From assembly GCA_028583605.1 (NCBI GenBank), contig CM053330.1, forward strand, positions 15,711,539-15,775,538: a DNA stretch of 64,000 bases. The letters are read 5' to 3'. Positions 45,375-57,104 of this stretch are shown here, piece by piece. The notes under the pieces were generated by a model. That model made no database searches. It was not told the origin of the DNA and saw nothing but the letters and a program-made list of their open reading frames with translations. Position 1 is the stretch's first letter, and every line of letters starts with the position of its first letter. Both the position numbers and the translations under genes were made by a program. The DNA comes from Dastarcus helophoroides (taxonomy: Eukaryota > Arthropoda > Insecta > Coleoptera > Bothrideridae).

Positions 45375-46310
45375 GTACGGATTTAGTTTTGAAGTCTGTA
45401 CAAATGGACCACCTAATTAAAGAAAGTAAACAAGACATGCAAGAACTACACGTGGGAATGAGGAAACTAAAACCAGTACAAATTCGACAATGCGCATTTG
45501 CAGACGACTTACTAATAATGACTTATACAGAAAAAGGATTGCAGCATAACATAAATACATGGAAGAGTATATTAGAAAAAAACGGGATGAAAATAAATAC
45601 CAAAAAAGCAAAGTTATGTTGATAGCAATGAAACAAGAAAAGATTAACATAAAGATTCAAGATAACGATATCGAACAGGTGACACAATTCAAGTATCTTG
45701 GCACTATAGTAGACAGCAGTGGAAGCCAAGAAAGGGACATAATGGAGAGAACACAAAAAGCCATAAACACATACCATCTGCTAAAAGACGGATTTATCAG
45801 AAAGAAGGAAATTTCAAAGAAAACAAAAATAACAATATTCCATACAATCTTCAGACCTATACTCACGTACGAAAGCGAAACATGGATACTGGAGAGGAAA
45901 ATGAAAAACAGAATACAAGCCATAGAAATGAACCTAAGAACAGTCAAAGGAATCACAAGAAGAGATAAAATAAGGAACACGGACATAAGAGCAGAACTTG
46001 AAACAAGACCAGTATTAGAATATGTTGAACAAAGGCATTTGGCATGGTGGAGATACTTACAACGAATGGAGGATAGCAGATTAGTAAAAAGAGTATGGGA
46101 GGCAAAACCAGCCATCAAAAGGGCATAGAGACAGACCGAAAGAAACCTAGGACAACGTAATAGGAAAAATACTCAGGAGAAAAAAACATACAACAGAGGC
46201 AAAATAATTAGCACAAGATAGAAAAGAGTGGAAAAAATTCCTGGAAAACGTATAGAGGCAAAGACAATAGCTATTATTATTAATCCCGACACCGAAAGGT
46301 AGAAGGGAGA
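45375..46310 (+). mobile_element. RTE/CR1-like LINE, 3' part
   Basis: Begins within the RT domain: RQCAFADDLLIMTYTEKGLQ (FADD active site, 45389-45622), then a +1 shift to 45559-46128 with QVTQFKYLGTIVDSSGSQER and TIFHTIFRPILTYESETWIL, then LAWWRYLQRMEDSRLVKRVW. A stop precedes the final tail. The end carries an ATATATATAC simple run near 46316, a common LINE 3' terminus. 5'-truncated and inactive. Confidence 0.85.
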
Positions 46311-48841
46311 TCAAATATATATATACAAATAAAAATCAAAATTTCTTTCACCTTCTTTTTCAAGACCTCAATTTTAAAATCGAAAATAATAAAAATTAAA
46401 AACTTAACCAAGCAATTTTAGGGATAGTCGAAATTTTAAAAGCCAATTTTTTTTTTAAATTACGTTATTTTTTCTTTACAAATTTCGATTTTTTTTTCAA
46501 AACATTACTCACAAAATTTGTGCTTCAAATTTTCACTTTTTCAACTAAAATTTTAACTGCAATAGACTGTAACCTATTTTTCGCGAACTTTTAAAGCCAG
46601 TTTCTTTCAACACAATTCGTTTTGTTTACTTTAATTATTAATGTATACATTTCAAGATACTATTTTTAAATACAAATTATCAGTTTTTTTTTCACCTCTT
46701 TTCTCCAGATTTCGAGATTTCAGTTTGGTCCTTTACTTTTAACAAAATTTTAATTTTAAACTTATGTTCTGATTATGCTTTTCCATTTCTCAAAACTTAA
46801 AATGAATTTTTATCATTCATCGTTTTCTTAAGTTATAATTAAATTATTTCCTGTGCTTGTTTCTCTCGTAAAAGGGTTGTGTTGAAAATGCCTCTGTATA
46901 AAGTGTTGATTGAAAGAGAGGTAACTCGAAAATTGAATATCTCCTTATTTACTTAATTATAATCCGCAAAATTGCGATAAATAAAAGTGCCATCCCTTTT
47001 TCTGCGTCTGTAAAGATGCTTAAGTTTTTGCCCTAATATTCTTTTCAAAATACAAAACTCATATTTGATAAAGGTAATTAGTATTGCATATCTCCTTAAT
47101 ATTTATTTGACTAAGCCTTGAGACTGAGAAAGATAAATCAATAAATACAGGTGGCCCAAGAAGACTAAATTTGATGTTTTGTTTTTTTTTCTCGGATAAA
47201 TTCAGTCAATTTTATTTGAAAGGAGAACATGTTGTGGAACTAACCAATTATTTTTAAGACTTTAAATAAGAAAAGATCGGAAAGAAATTTTGTTTTTACT
47301 ACTACAGGAAATCTGCAAAAACTAGAATTTATTATAATAGAAACATTCTCGAAATAAAAATTTCTGGTTGAAATCTAAACTTTTAATTTTGAAAGAAAAG
47401 AAAAAATTGGAAGAAAAAAAATTATTTTATTCAAAAAGTAATTTTTGCAAGAAAACTCTGAGAAAAAGTTCAAAGTTTAATTTCGAAATTTTAAGGAAAC
47501 AGTCTTTTAGGATTTTTAAAAAATGTCCAATTTATACAAGCACAATAAACAATCATTTATCAATAAAGTTTCAATTTTTTCGATCATCCATTTTTAAAAA
47601 AGGCCAAGATGAAGTAAGAACTAATCAGGTTATTTACTTTTAGGTAGGCGAACATTTATTAGATTTTTTGCCTAAATGATTTTTTAAAGAGATGTTAGGT
47701 AGTAGGTCTAGAAGCATTCCAATTTTTTCTACCTGAGAGATCCTTAGAACCAGTCTCTTCAGTGAATCTTAAAAGTCCAGAGAACTTAAATACTCTAATA
47801 TTCAAATCCTGGTATAAAATTCCACCATGATTCAAATCCATTTGATTGTGCATTAGAGTATAAAATTCACTTTTTCAGACTGATCATTTCTGCAAAACGT
47901 GAGTGATCGACTGTTGTATCTGTGATCCGATACTAAAGGTTTTAGGACACATGGCCCGCAGCTCCTTTACAGACAAATAGAAGACGCTATACGTGGAAAT
48001 TACATTGATGAATCTACACGGTGGCCCAAAATAATATCCACATTTTTCTTTGCTTGTGATATTATTAGTGCGGAGTTTTTTATGACATTTTTACCACATA
48101 TGCAATACGATATAAGTTTTTGGACAATAGAATCATAAGTACCTATCACAGTTAAAATCAATTTTTATGCAGAGGCCTTTAAAGATATTTGTCACTTTGA
48201 GTGTTCCGCTAAAAGACTAATAATTTAAATACAAATAATTTATTTATTTATTAAAAAGCCTAGCATATTTTGAGTAGTATAACAGTTCCAAACTTTTTTA
48301 AATACTCAGATTTTTGCTAGTTTTATGACAATTTTCTCGAGGTCGAGCACAATATTAAATTTGTACTGGAATGACTCCTATTTTGTCAACAGACAACAAG
48401 TGGGCTTTGAAAATAATATTTAACATAAATAATTGTTCGAATGATTGTTTTATTGCTATGTTAAAATTGAAATGAATATGCTAATGATGTGACCAGATAG
48501 CTAAGGTGATAAAATTTTAATAGAAGCACTTTTATAAGAAAAACAAAATTGGAACTAGAAAAATTGTTATAGAAGTTGCCAACAAAAACTTGGTGTATAA
48601 GGTCTGCCTTTGATTTGTTAAGCCGAACGATGGAGCTTACCAAATAAAAGAAAGTGGATGACCAAAATCTGTAAGGAGTAGAAGGAAATATAAAAATTGT
48701 ACTGCAAAATGTACTACGAAGTCCATGGAAACGGATTCCCAAACTGTGAATGTGATTAATTTTTTACATGGGTCTCATGCATTAACGTTTTTCTTTAATA
48801 AATCACAAAAGATATGTACTTTAATTGATATTTTGTTTCAG

Positions 48842-49030
48842 TGATACCACAGTCTTGTCGATATCGAGGAGTCAAATACGAATGTGGGCTGAGCATCAGT
48901 TGTGTCCTTGGCGGCGGAAGGCCTCTGGATCTCTGCTCCGGCGGCATGATTTGGGCATGCTGCGTAGACCGAGAGACCCAGCACCACACACCTACTCACC
49001 ATTCTGATGTAGGTGTCCTCAATAATGCTA
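48842..49030 (+). CDS. CLIP-like six-cysteine exon of serine peptidase
   Basis: The acceptor ends at 48841 and the donor GTAAGT starts at 49031; phase 1 in and out (189 bp). It encodes IPQSCRYRGVKYECGLSISC, then VLGGGRPLDLCSGGMIWACC and a hydrophilic His/Thr-rich linker. Cysteine spacing is C-x8-C-x5-C-x10-C-x7-CC. The closing CC pair is typical of insect CLIP and Stubble-type disulfide-knot domains, which hold the pro-region and guide activation of S1A zymogens. Both upstream start exons fit its phase. Confident as an exon; the orthologue name is not asserted. Confidence 0.85.
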
Positions 49031-49759
49031 GTAAGTTAAATTAGTGCACAATTTAATAATGGATCAGCTCAGGGCTCGTGGCCATATACGTAAGAAAAGA
49101 ATAATGTTGCATTTACGGTAATGGGCTCTAGTGCTCGCGCGGTTAACCGCTGTCAATTTATTTATAAATCACCCTTTCAGTTTCAGAGAGAAGACCATGT
49201 TGAATCTCCGTTTCATGCATAAATAATATAAATGCCTTTCCAGTTTACGAGAGAGCTTGTAAATACGGATAAAATGTATCTTGCATCTAATTCCTGAATT
49301 TCCCAAGGAAGAGGCGCGTAAATATAAAGAGCGGAGGGTAATTTTGTTCGGCAAACTTCAAGAGTTGAAAAGGGAGAATTATGTGTGTTTCTTTTAGAGC
49401 ATTCCAATTTCCCTACTAAATACTTTTCTAAATAACTTATTTTGTTGATGCTTGTGTTAATAAAAAATGCCAACGTTTTTCCACAAGCTTTTCTGTTAGT
49501 GAAAAAGTAGCTTCCGTTCCTTATTCAATATATTTAATCATTAGTAAAGCGTTTGTCGTTTTCCATTTTTTTTATTAAGTTAATTAAATTTAGATATAAA
49601 TAAAAATATGTTGATGATAACCTAAAAACTCGTATTTCTTTATCGCTTTTATTTAATAAAATAAGAAGTTGAATATTTTATATTTTTATATTCATTTCTA
49701 GATTCTGTTAATATTCCAATATTCCGCATTTAAACAATATTTTTAACTTTTTTCTTCTC

Positions 49760-52330
49760 ATCTGTTTTTATCCTTAACATACACTTCTTCTCCTCTTTCT
49801 GCTTATCCATTAATGGATGTTTGCGAGCACATTTTCCATTACTTCTCTGTCTCTGGCTGTGTGAATGAATGATTGTATATCGCGTATGCCTGTCCACTGT
49901 CTCACGTTCCGCAGCCATGACATTTTTCTTCGCCCTACTCCTCTTTTACCCTTAATCTTACCCTCGATAATTAGATGGAGAATTTGATACTTATTGTTGC
50001 GCATAATGTGACCCAGGAATGCTGTCTTTCTTTTTTATAGTGTTGAAGAGTTCTCAATCTCTATTAAAACGTTTGAGAACCTCCTCGTTTTTTATCCTGG
50101 CTGTCCATGGTATCTTAAGGATTCTACGATATGTCCACATTTCGAATGTTTCTAATTTTTTTATAGCCTTCACTTTTGGGGTCCAGCTTTCCATTCCGTA
50201 CAAGAGTACTGACCAGACATAACACCTCAGAAGTGTCAGGCGAAGACCAAGATCAAAGTCACTTCAACTGAACACTTTTTTAAATTTCAAGAACCCGCCT
50301 CGGGCTTGTTCGATTCTGCACTCAATTCTTTGTCTGATGACAATTTTTGTCTGAAGCCATGTTCTCAGGTATTTAAATCTTGCTACCCGTTCCAAAAGTT
50401 TTCTGTTGTGTGCTAAATCTCCAAATGTCTCTTTTTCTCTTGTGATAATCATGAATTTAGTTTTCTTTGTGTTTATGTCTAGTCCTATGTCCTGGCTACA
50501 TTCTCCTACTACATTGACTAACTGTTGCAGATCATCCATATTATTCGCTACAAGAATTGTGTCGTCCGCATAGCGTATATTATTTATCTAGACTCCATTC
50601 ACTCTGATCCCCTTTCCTTGCCCTCAAGCGACTCTTGAAAGATAGCTTTTGAATACAAATTAAATAAAAGTGGCGATAATATTGACCCTTGCCGCACTCC
50701 TCTACGCCATTAGTTAGTCTTACTTTTGCTGATTGGTGCCTATGTAAGTTTTGATGCGTCGGATGTCTTTTTGATCTAAATCAAGCCTCCTGAGAAGCTG
50801 CATAAGTTTGTGATGTTGTTCTTTGTAGAAAGCTTTCTCGTAGTCCATGAAGCATAGACATAAGTTTTTTCGCTGATCATAACAGTTCTGTATTAGGACT
50901 TGCGTTGCAACTAGTGCTTCTCTTGTGCCCAGCCCTTGCCTAAATCCAAACTGAGAGTTACTTATAGCGTTGTCACACTTTATATACAATCTCCAATATA
51001 ATATTCTTAGAAATATTTTCAAGAAATGACTCATGAGGCTAATAAGTTTGTGTTTTTCACATTTCCGTGCGTTGATCTTCTTTGGCAGAGAGATAAAAGT
51101 AGAAGAGAGCCACTGTTCTGGGTAATGGCCCGTGCCATATATTTGGTCAAATAACTTGTAAAGTACTGCAATGCCTCTCACATCTATAAGTTTGAGTATT
51201 TTTGCTGGTATCCCATCTGGTCCAGCTTTGTTATTTTTGAGATGTCTATAGCCTTTTTTATCTTTTCTTTAGTTATAGAAGGACCATCCATATTGTTCCC
51301 GACTATAGACGTCTTAGTCGGTCTGTTATCATAGAAACGTTTTTCTAGCGTAGTCCTTCCATATCTTACACTTTTCAGAATTCTTAAGGACAATGTGGTT
51401 ATCTTCATTGACTATTATACCTAAGCTCCGTTTTCTAAATAACTAAGGAGTTTCTTCGAGTCTTTTATGAAGGTTAAAATCATCATGTTTATGTTGAAGT
51501 TCTTCTATTCGACTGCATTCTCTTTTGAGCCATTCGTTTTTTACAAACCTGATTTCTGACCTTATCCGTCTTTGCAGATCTCTATACTTGCCTTTATTAT
51601 TTTTGAATTTTCTGCGTTCTTTCATGAGAAGTAGAATTTCATTGGTCATCCATTTTTGTCTTTTATTTCTAGAACTATATCCTAACACATCTTGTGAGGT
51701 GACTTTTAGAGCATTTGCTATTTCTCCCCATGACTGTATCACGTCATCTCCTTCGATTTTGGGAGACAAATTTTGCATCTGCGAATTTAATTGGTTGGCT
51801 AATTCGGTTTTAATTACTGAATCATCTAATTTATCCAATGCCATTAAACGTCTTGGTGTTTCTTTTTTATGCTTCGAGAGCGATATTTTCAATACAGCCA
51901 TGAGTAGTATATGATCGCCTCCTATATTAGCACAAGGATATGTGCACGCTTTTTTATGGAAGAAGCAAATATAGAGTTTATAAGTAGATAATTTATTTGG
52001 TTACAAATTACGTTCTCTGTCTGATCTCTTGGCGACTTCCTACAGATGACGATGGTGATGTTGAAACCAGGTATTAGTCACTGTCATGTTTTCTTCTTGG
52101 CAGAACTATAAAAGATGATCACCTCTTTCATTTCTTGTTCCTAACTCAAACAACTCAATGATGTTTTCGAGTCTACATTTTCCTAGTTTAGCATTTAGAT
52201 CCTCCATGATTATATTGACCTCTTGCTTCTTAGGTAATTTTCGTAGTTCCTTTGTATCAATATACAACTGCTATATCGTGGTCTGCTCCTTTAAATTTTT
52301 GTCCTCTGTATTTAAACTGGAAATTTCTAT
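49760..52330 (-). mobile_element. RTE/CR1-like LINE, nearly full ORF2, broken
   Basis: On the minus strand in order: endonuclease blocks near 52230-51930 (NIIMEDLNAKLGK, then GGDHILLMAVLKISLSKHKK); linker 51901-51443 (KWMTNEILLLMKERRKF); RT 51181-50720 (WLSSTFISLPKKINARKCEK, SNSQFGFRQGLGTREALVAT, FMDYEKAFYKEQHHKLMQLL); a YADD region near 50560; 50539-50264 (LDINTKKTKFMIITREKETF); C-terminus 50004-49810 (GKRGVGRRKMSWLRNVRQWT). Block A reads AFYKE where AFDKV is expected, so a catalytic Asp is lost, in addition to stops and shifts. Confidence 0.88.
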
Positions 52331-52339
52331 CTTCATTTG

Positions 52340-53060
52340 CTATTTAAATTTGAAAAAGGTAATTTTGTAGCTAATTCCAATTTTTCTAAAATTTTGTCTT
52401 TAAACTCTAAATTTCTACTTATTTTTCGAAAGCTTAAAGATTTAACTAGAATATTTGTAATAAATTTTCCGTATTTTGTTAAAAAGTTTGAATTTTTTCT
52501 TAACATTCTAAATTTCCAATTTTAGTTTTAACTTCTTATGTTTGACTCTTCCTTTTAATATTTGTCTTTTTTCTGTAATTCGCTTACTCCTCCAAACTCA
52601 TCTTTTTCGAAATTTCGACTTGATTATCAAAATTCCCCTTTTTAGACTTTCCTTTCAAAAATCGTCGGTTTTTCGAAATTCTATCATTTTTCTTAATATT
52701 TATATTTGTCTTTTTTTGAAAGTCTTGTCTTTCAAATTGATTTTCAAGAAATTTCAAGTAACCTTAATTTCGACTTTTATTCCGAAATAGGATGTTTTAT
52801 GTTTGTGGAAATGTCGAATCTTTCTTCAAAAAATTGGCTTTTGTACAAAATTTTATTTTGCTACCAGAATCCAGAGCTTTAAATTTCAGTAGATGTGTTA
52901 TTTTTGATAAATTTATTTTAAGTCAAAAATTTGTTTTAAACTTTAGCTGTCGATTTATCAATAATTGTTTTTTAGGGTTAGTACCATTCTGCAAAAAGTT
53001 GTCCAATTGTCGTCTTTTCTTGTAATTTTCGGAAGTGTTTTTGATAACTGTTTAATGTTT
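52340..53060. repeat. Degenerate T-rich repeat array
   Basis: Units such as TTTTCGAAATTTCGACTT and TTTTCTAAAATT recur, in the same orientation as the array inside the hAT element at 9299-12387. Several short hydrophobic frames here (52158-53025) are low-complexity by-products. Confidence 0.6.
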
Positions 53061-54234
53061 GAAATTTTCCGTTTAATATCAAAGATGTTTAAGTATCCAT
53101 TTCTTTTTTTGTAATATATACAGGAAGGACCATAGGTAATGGTGCATAGAGCAAGAGTAGATTTTTCGTAAAAAAATATCTACTCCAATCCCGAACATTC
53201 AAGTTTAATGTCAAATTTTCCATTTTCACTTTAAAAAAAAACATTTGAAAATTAAACTAGGAATTTTGAGACAAAGCCTAAATTGGCATATATAATATGG
53301 TAAATTTTTAATTTGGGAATTTCTAGATATTTTGGATTTTTGTCAGCAATTTCGACTTTGATCTTAAATTGTTGAATGGTTTTCTCATAATTTCCAGACT
53401 TATTTTTCATTCGGATTCTTTTTTAATTATGATCCCTTTTTTCATTTCAATTCTTTTTTAATTTTGATTTTAATTTTCATAACTATTTAACGTGCTTGAC
53501 GATTAAAACAGCAACAGATATTAAAAATTCCACAGCGTTTCGATAAATATTTGCTAACACCGGACCAGGTTCTGCATCATAGGCGGTTATACCAGCAATT
53601 TGTGTAGCCATTGTTATGCTAACAAGCTCCATGGATCACAGACAAAATTTTTTTTTAAATGTTCACTTAAGATTTAAAATTGCTTCTATTATAATAAATT
53701 TCATTTTTTTTTCGCAGCATGTTTACCATTTTCCAAATTCGGAGTTTACACTTTTTATTTTTGTTTTTCTAAAATTTGACTTCAGTTTTAGTCTCACATT
53801 TTATTACAGGCGCCAATATTTAAATTTTTTATATTGATTTTTTGACTTAATTGTAAGATTTGCTTTAATTTGAATAGATTCAACTTATTTTAATTTATCA
53901 TAACTTTTCGTCACCGAAAACTTCCACAACAATAAGGATCAGATAATTTTTTTTCTTTTCATCTAAGAAATTTAGAAAAATAGAAGAAAAACTGGCCACC
54001 ATTTTTCTTTTAAATGTCATAATTTTATTTAGGACGCCGCTTTTTGAATTATTCGAAAGCCACCTAGACTTTCTCATTCTAAGAAAGGCAAGAAGTGATG
54101 GGCCCAAAGAATACTTGAAGGAGAGAATGGGTTTTTAAAATACTCTTGGTCCAATTTAAATAAATTTTAAACTTTTGAGGAAAGATATGGTTAATTATTG
54201 AATAGAAATAACAGTTTATGTGGTGAACTATACA
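53061..54234. other. Intron DNA with possible Penelope-like remnant
   Basis: Mostly AT-rich. At 53535-53590 the minus strand contains GAAACGCTG preceded by a TATGATGCAGAACC block, loosely recalling a decayed Penelope-type terminal motif. Nothing else is recognised. Confidence 0.3.
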
Positions 54235-55371
54235 GTGTATCCCAAGATAGAGTACTGAAGGGGGGTTTCTTTTTTTATTTGTGACTATAGGAGAAAAAGT
54301 CATTCTTTATAAAAACTTCTGCTTGAAAATGACATTATTTTTTTATACAGGGAGTTCAGTTATTTGCAAATTCTAATAAATGACCTGGAATAAACTGCTG
54401 TTTTTTTGGTAATATCAAAAAATATTATTGAAATATATGGCTTAAAACTATAGGAAAAGCCTTATTTTCAAATTTTAATTTATTTTTGGAAATTTTTGCA
54501 AATAGAATAGGTCTGAACTAAAATAAACGTGGGCATTATTGCACTCTGGGTTTGTTTTGCTTGCATGACAGTTGTAGTTATTCTACAGACCGCTAGGCGG
54601 CTCTATATCTAGAAATTTGTAGTTACCTAAAAAGACACCACAAAGAATGATTCGAATTATTGAAATAAAATTTATTTTAATCAAACTTGCCAAGGAAAGC
54701 GAAAACGTAAGTCAATTCTTTATTATTAATAAATCAACAATAATATTTGTTTTGATAGGTATCATCTCCAGACAGCACAGAAGAATCAGTATCACCACAA
54801 ATTACAATTGGGAACATTCTAGTGCATACCTAATAAGATCGAAACGGGAATTTGGTTCGTAAACTGTTGATTTGATAAATGTTCAATCTTATCGATCTGT
54901 GCACTAGATTTCAAAAAATAAAACTGCAGGTACGAAATGCGTAGAGAATTATAAATAGAATGAACATTTGCACAGAAGTAGGTGGTAATAACTTTGAATG
55001 ATGATGTTTTAGTTTAATCACTCATTGTTATTATCAAATATCTCTTTATTTGCTTGTGTTTCACCTTGATTTGTAACCTGTTTTGCCTAATTTTTAGAAA
55101 ATTTATCAATATTTTTTCTTTGATCATTTTTCGTCATTACAAACTACATTTCTCAGAAACAATTTTTCGATACCACCAAAAGTAACAACAATTTACTCTT
55201 GGCCATTTTTTGACATGTTTAAATAATTGAACTCCCTGTATAAAAATCTTGAGAAAAAAAGAGTAATTTCCGGTAATTTCAGATCAAGCAGGAGTTTTCA
55301 TAAGGAATGACTTTTTCTCATAAACCCACAAATAAAAAAAAATCCCTTCAGTATTCTATCGTGGTATACGC
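54235..55371. mobile_element. TIR element, 1.14 kb, non-autonomous
   Basis: The left arm (54235 to about 54400) and right arm (about 55190-55371) are inverted copies. Ends read GTGTATCCCAAGATAGAGTA and, reversed, GCGTATACCACGATAGAATA. Matching blocks include GAGAAAAAGTCATTC and TTTTTATACAGGGAGTTCA. The block ACAGGGAGTTCA itself looks like a transposon end, so a second element (about 54349-55245) may be nested. No transposase and no clear target duplication. Confidence 0.65.
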
Positions 55372-55596
55372 GGTAGATATAGGCAATTCCAATTGCAGCA
55401 CTAATTGAGTATTGCAATCTTGCATATGTATGTATTGTGAAATTAGCGAATTTTTCGATTTTTCTGGTTCGACGCTGAGATCGTGATAAATACTCATATA
55501 TCAGGATAAACCAATTTCGGAAGAGGCAAGTTTGGAACAGGTAATATAGAAAAAAAATGATTCTCTCCATCAGTAACTTTCCGCTATCATCTAAAC

Positions 55597-55791
55597 TAGC
55601 TTTCCTCAAACTTTGTTTTGCCCTGACCTAGTTGTCTTTAATACTTCCTCTTCCAGAAGCACTAAACGATTTTGTTAAATATTTTAGTGTATAAATAATG
55701 ACCATTTGCGAGTATGAACACAATTCTGCGACCCGGTATTTTATTTTTGTGACCAGGTACCGGGTCGCGACCCACCATTTGGGAAGTACTG
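55597..55791. mobile_element. hAT MITE, 195 bp
   Basis: The right end reversed is CAGTACTTCCCAAATGGTGG followed by GTCGCGACCC, a common hAT MITE terminus. The left end TAGCTTTCCTCAAACTTTG is a decayed partner. ATCTAAAC (55589-55596) and ACCTAAGC (55792-55799) form an 8-bp duplication with two mismatches. Confidence 0.6.
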
Positions 55792-56443
55792 ACCTAAGCG
55801 ATTGCATTATTATTGTTTACTTCTTGATTATTTACATGCCTCAGTTTATGAAATTGTTATTTATTGAGGATGACATTTTGAGATTGTTATTGGAAGTCTA
55901 TTAACAATATACCTAATACCTTTCCATATGAAAATTAATACATCGATTTGTTTTCACTAGCTGCTTTTTCTCTCAATTTTAAATTACTGTTTTACCATAG
56001 CATAAATTCTTTGGCCGCTTCCACACGAACATTATATATATTTTTCTTTATTTACTTTATTAATTTAACAAAATGTGTTTAAAGTGACAAACTCACAACA
56101 GGAAAATTCCCTACTTACTTGTCCCAAAGCGTATTTAACCTTAATTTACTTAATGAATTTCCTGTTCCTAATTACGTTTATCCTATTAATTTAATTCGCA
56201 TAGTACATAAATAAACCCAACTTTTGCAATTTTCGAAAGCAAACTTTAAATGCAAACATCTAATTATCTCGAGTGCAACTTCTTTGTAATTATTCAAGAC
56301 TCATTAATTTTTTTATGAAGTGGACCAAACGCTTGTCCTTGTCAAGGTTACATTATGCATTACTTAAACAATAACAAGGAATGTGCAATGTAAACTAATA
56401 AATGGTAACATTCACTAACAACAATTAGACACGTATCATCTAG

Positions 56444-56599
56444 TGGGATATTACACGTCAGAAACAGAACAAGCGGACACGAATAATGTGGATAGGCCAC
56501 CGTTTCGACCCTATTACCGCCCTCAGGAGGATCGACCTCCCTCTAACGACATCGACGACTACGACAGACCATTTTACGATGAACCGCCGAATGTGAAGG
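56444..56599 (+). CDS. Pro-rich/acidic linker exon of CLIP-like serine peptidase
   Basis: Phase 1 in and out (156 bp from 56444). Encodes GYYTSETEQADTNNVDRPPF, RPYYRPQEDRPPSNDIDDYD and RPFYDEPPNVKG. Such low-complexity acidic/proline linkers commonly separate the CLIP-like knot from the protease domain. The donor GGTAAC at 56600 is clear. The acceptor could be TATCATCTAG (exon from 56444) or ACACGTCAG (exon from 56462); both keep phase and both have weak pyrimidine tracts. I prefer 56444. Confidence 0.75.
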
Positions 56600-56926
56600 G
56601 TAACTAACATGCTAAAAACGGGGCATCACTAATTTACCTGCTGTACACAAAATGCTGCGGTACTCTTATTGCTTTCGCACTCTGCTTTTATGTATCAATT
56701 TGCTTTTCATTCATGTTTTTTACAGCACTTCACCTTACGCTAAATCCTTTATTTTTGACATGAGTTTAATTAAAAGGTAGCAGCCGTGACACGAATTCGT
56801 TATGTTACAAAGGCACAATTTAGGGAAGGTTTATTAATTAGAAGCACGTAGTGGACCCAAGTTGCATCAAAGGCTGAACAAAATAGGGAATTGTGAAGGT
56901 TTAATGAAATTTCTGTTATTTTGCAG

Positions 56927-57104
56927 GTTGTGGTGAATTGTACACCAGAAGCAACAGGATAGTAGGCGGTCACTCCACTGGATTCGGATCACACCCCTGG
57001 CAAGTCGCATTGATTAAGACGGGATTTTTATCAAAAAAATTGGCCTGCGGTGGAGCCTTACTGAATGAAAGGTGGATAGTGACGGCAGCGCATTGCGTAG
57101 CTAC
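56927..57104 (+). CDS. S1A protease domain exon 1: activation site and catalytic His
   Basis: The acceptor TTATTTTGCAG ends at 56926 and the donor GTAAGT starts at 57105; phase 1 in, phase 2 out. Encodes [15 protein letters not shown]: a Cys that tethers the pro-region, then Arg-Ile-Val-Gly-Gly, the zymogen activation site cut after Arg. Next come [29 protein letters not shown] (the catalytic His57 motif) and VA. All residues expected for an active trypsin-fold N-terminal barrel are present. Cleavage after Arg implies activation by a trypsin-like upstream protease. Confidence 0.93.

Larger units (their letters stand above)
42204..48841 (+). other. Intron of CLIP-like serine peptidase
   Basis: Donor GTACGT and acceptor TTTTGTTTCAG ending at 48841. 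It holds a hAT element (43849-45224) and a LINE relic (45375-46310). The stretches 46330-46800 and 47340-47640 show weak degenerate AT-rich repeat. 42210-43840 and 47660-48840 contain nothing I can name; fragments near 48580-48720 loosely recall a Tc1-type N-terminus. Confidence 0.6.
49031..56443 (+). other. Intron of CLIP-like serine peptidase
   Basis: Holds a minus-strand LINE relic (49760-52330), T-rich degenerate repeat (52340-53060) and two TIR elements (54235-55371 and 55597-55791), listed separately. 49040-49750 and 55800-56440 contain no recognised feature. Confidence 0.6.

Noticed and set aside
45657..46118. 153-codon frame on -
   Set aside because: Shadow of the LINE reverse transcriptase C-terminal region coded on the + strand.
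48461..48742. Possible Tc1-type transposase N-terminus near 48580-48720 and a GTGGCCCAAAATAATATCC end-like motif at 48019
   Set aside because: Only loosely similar, heavily broken, and no matching opposite end was found.
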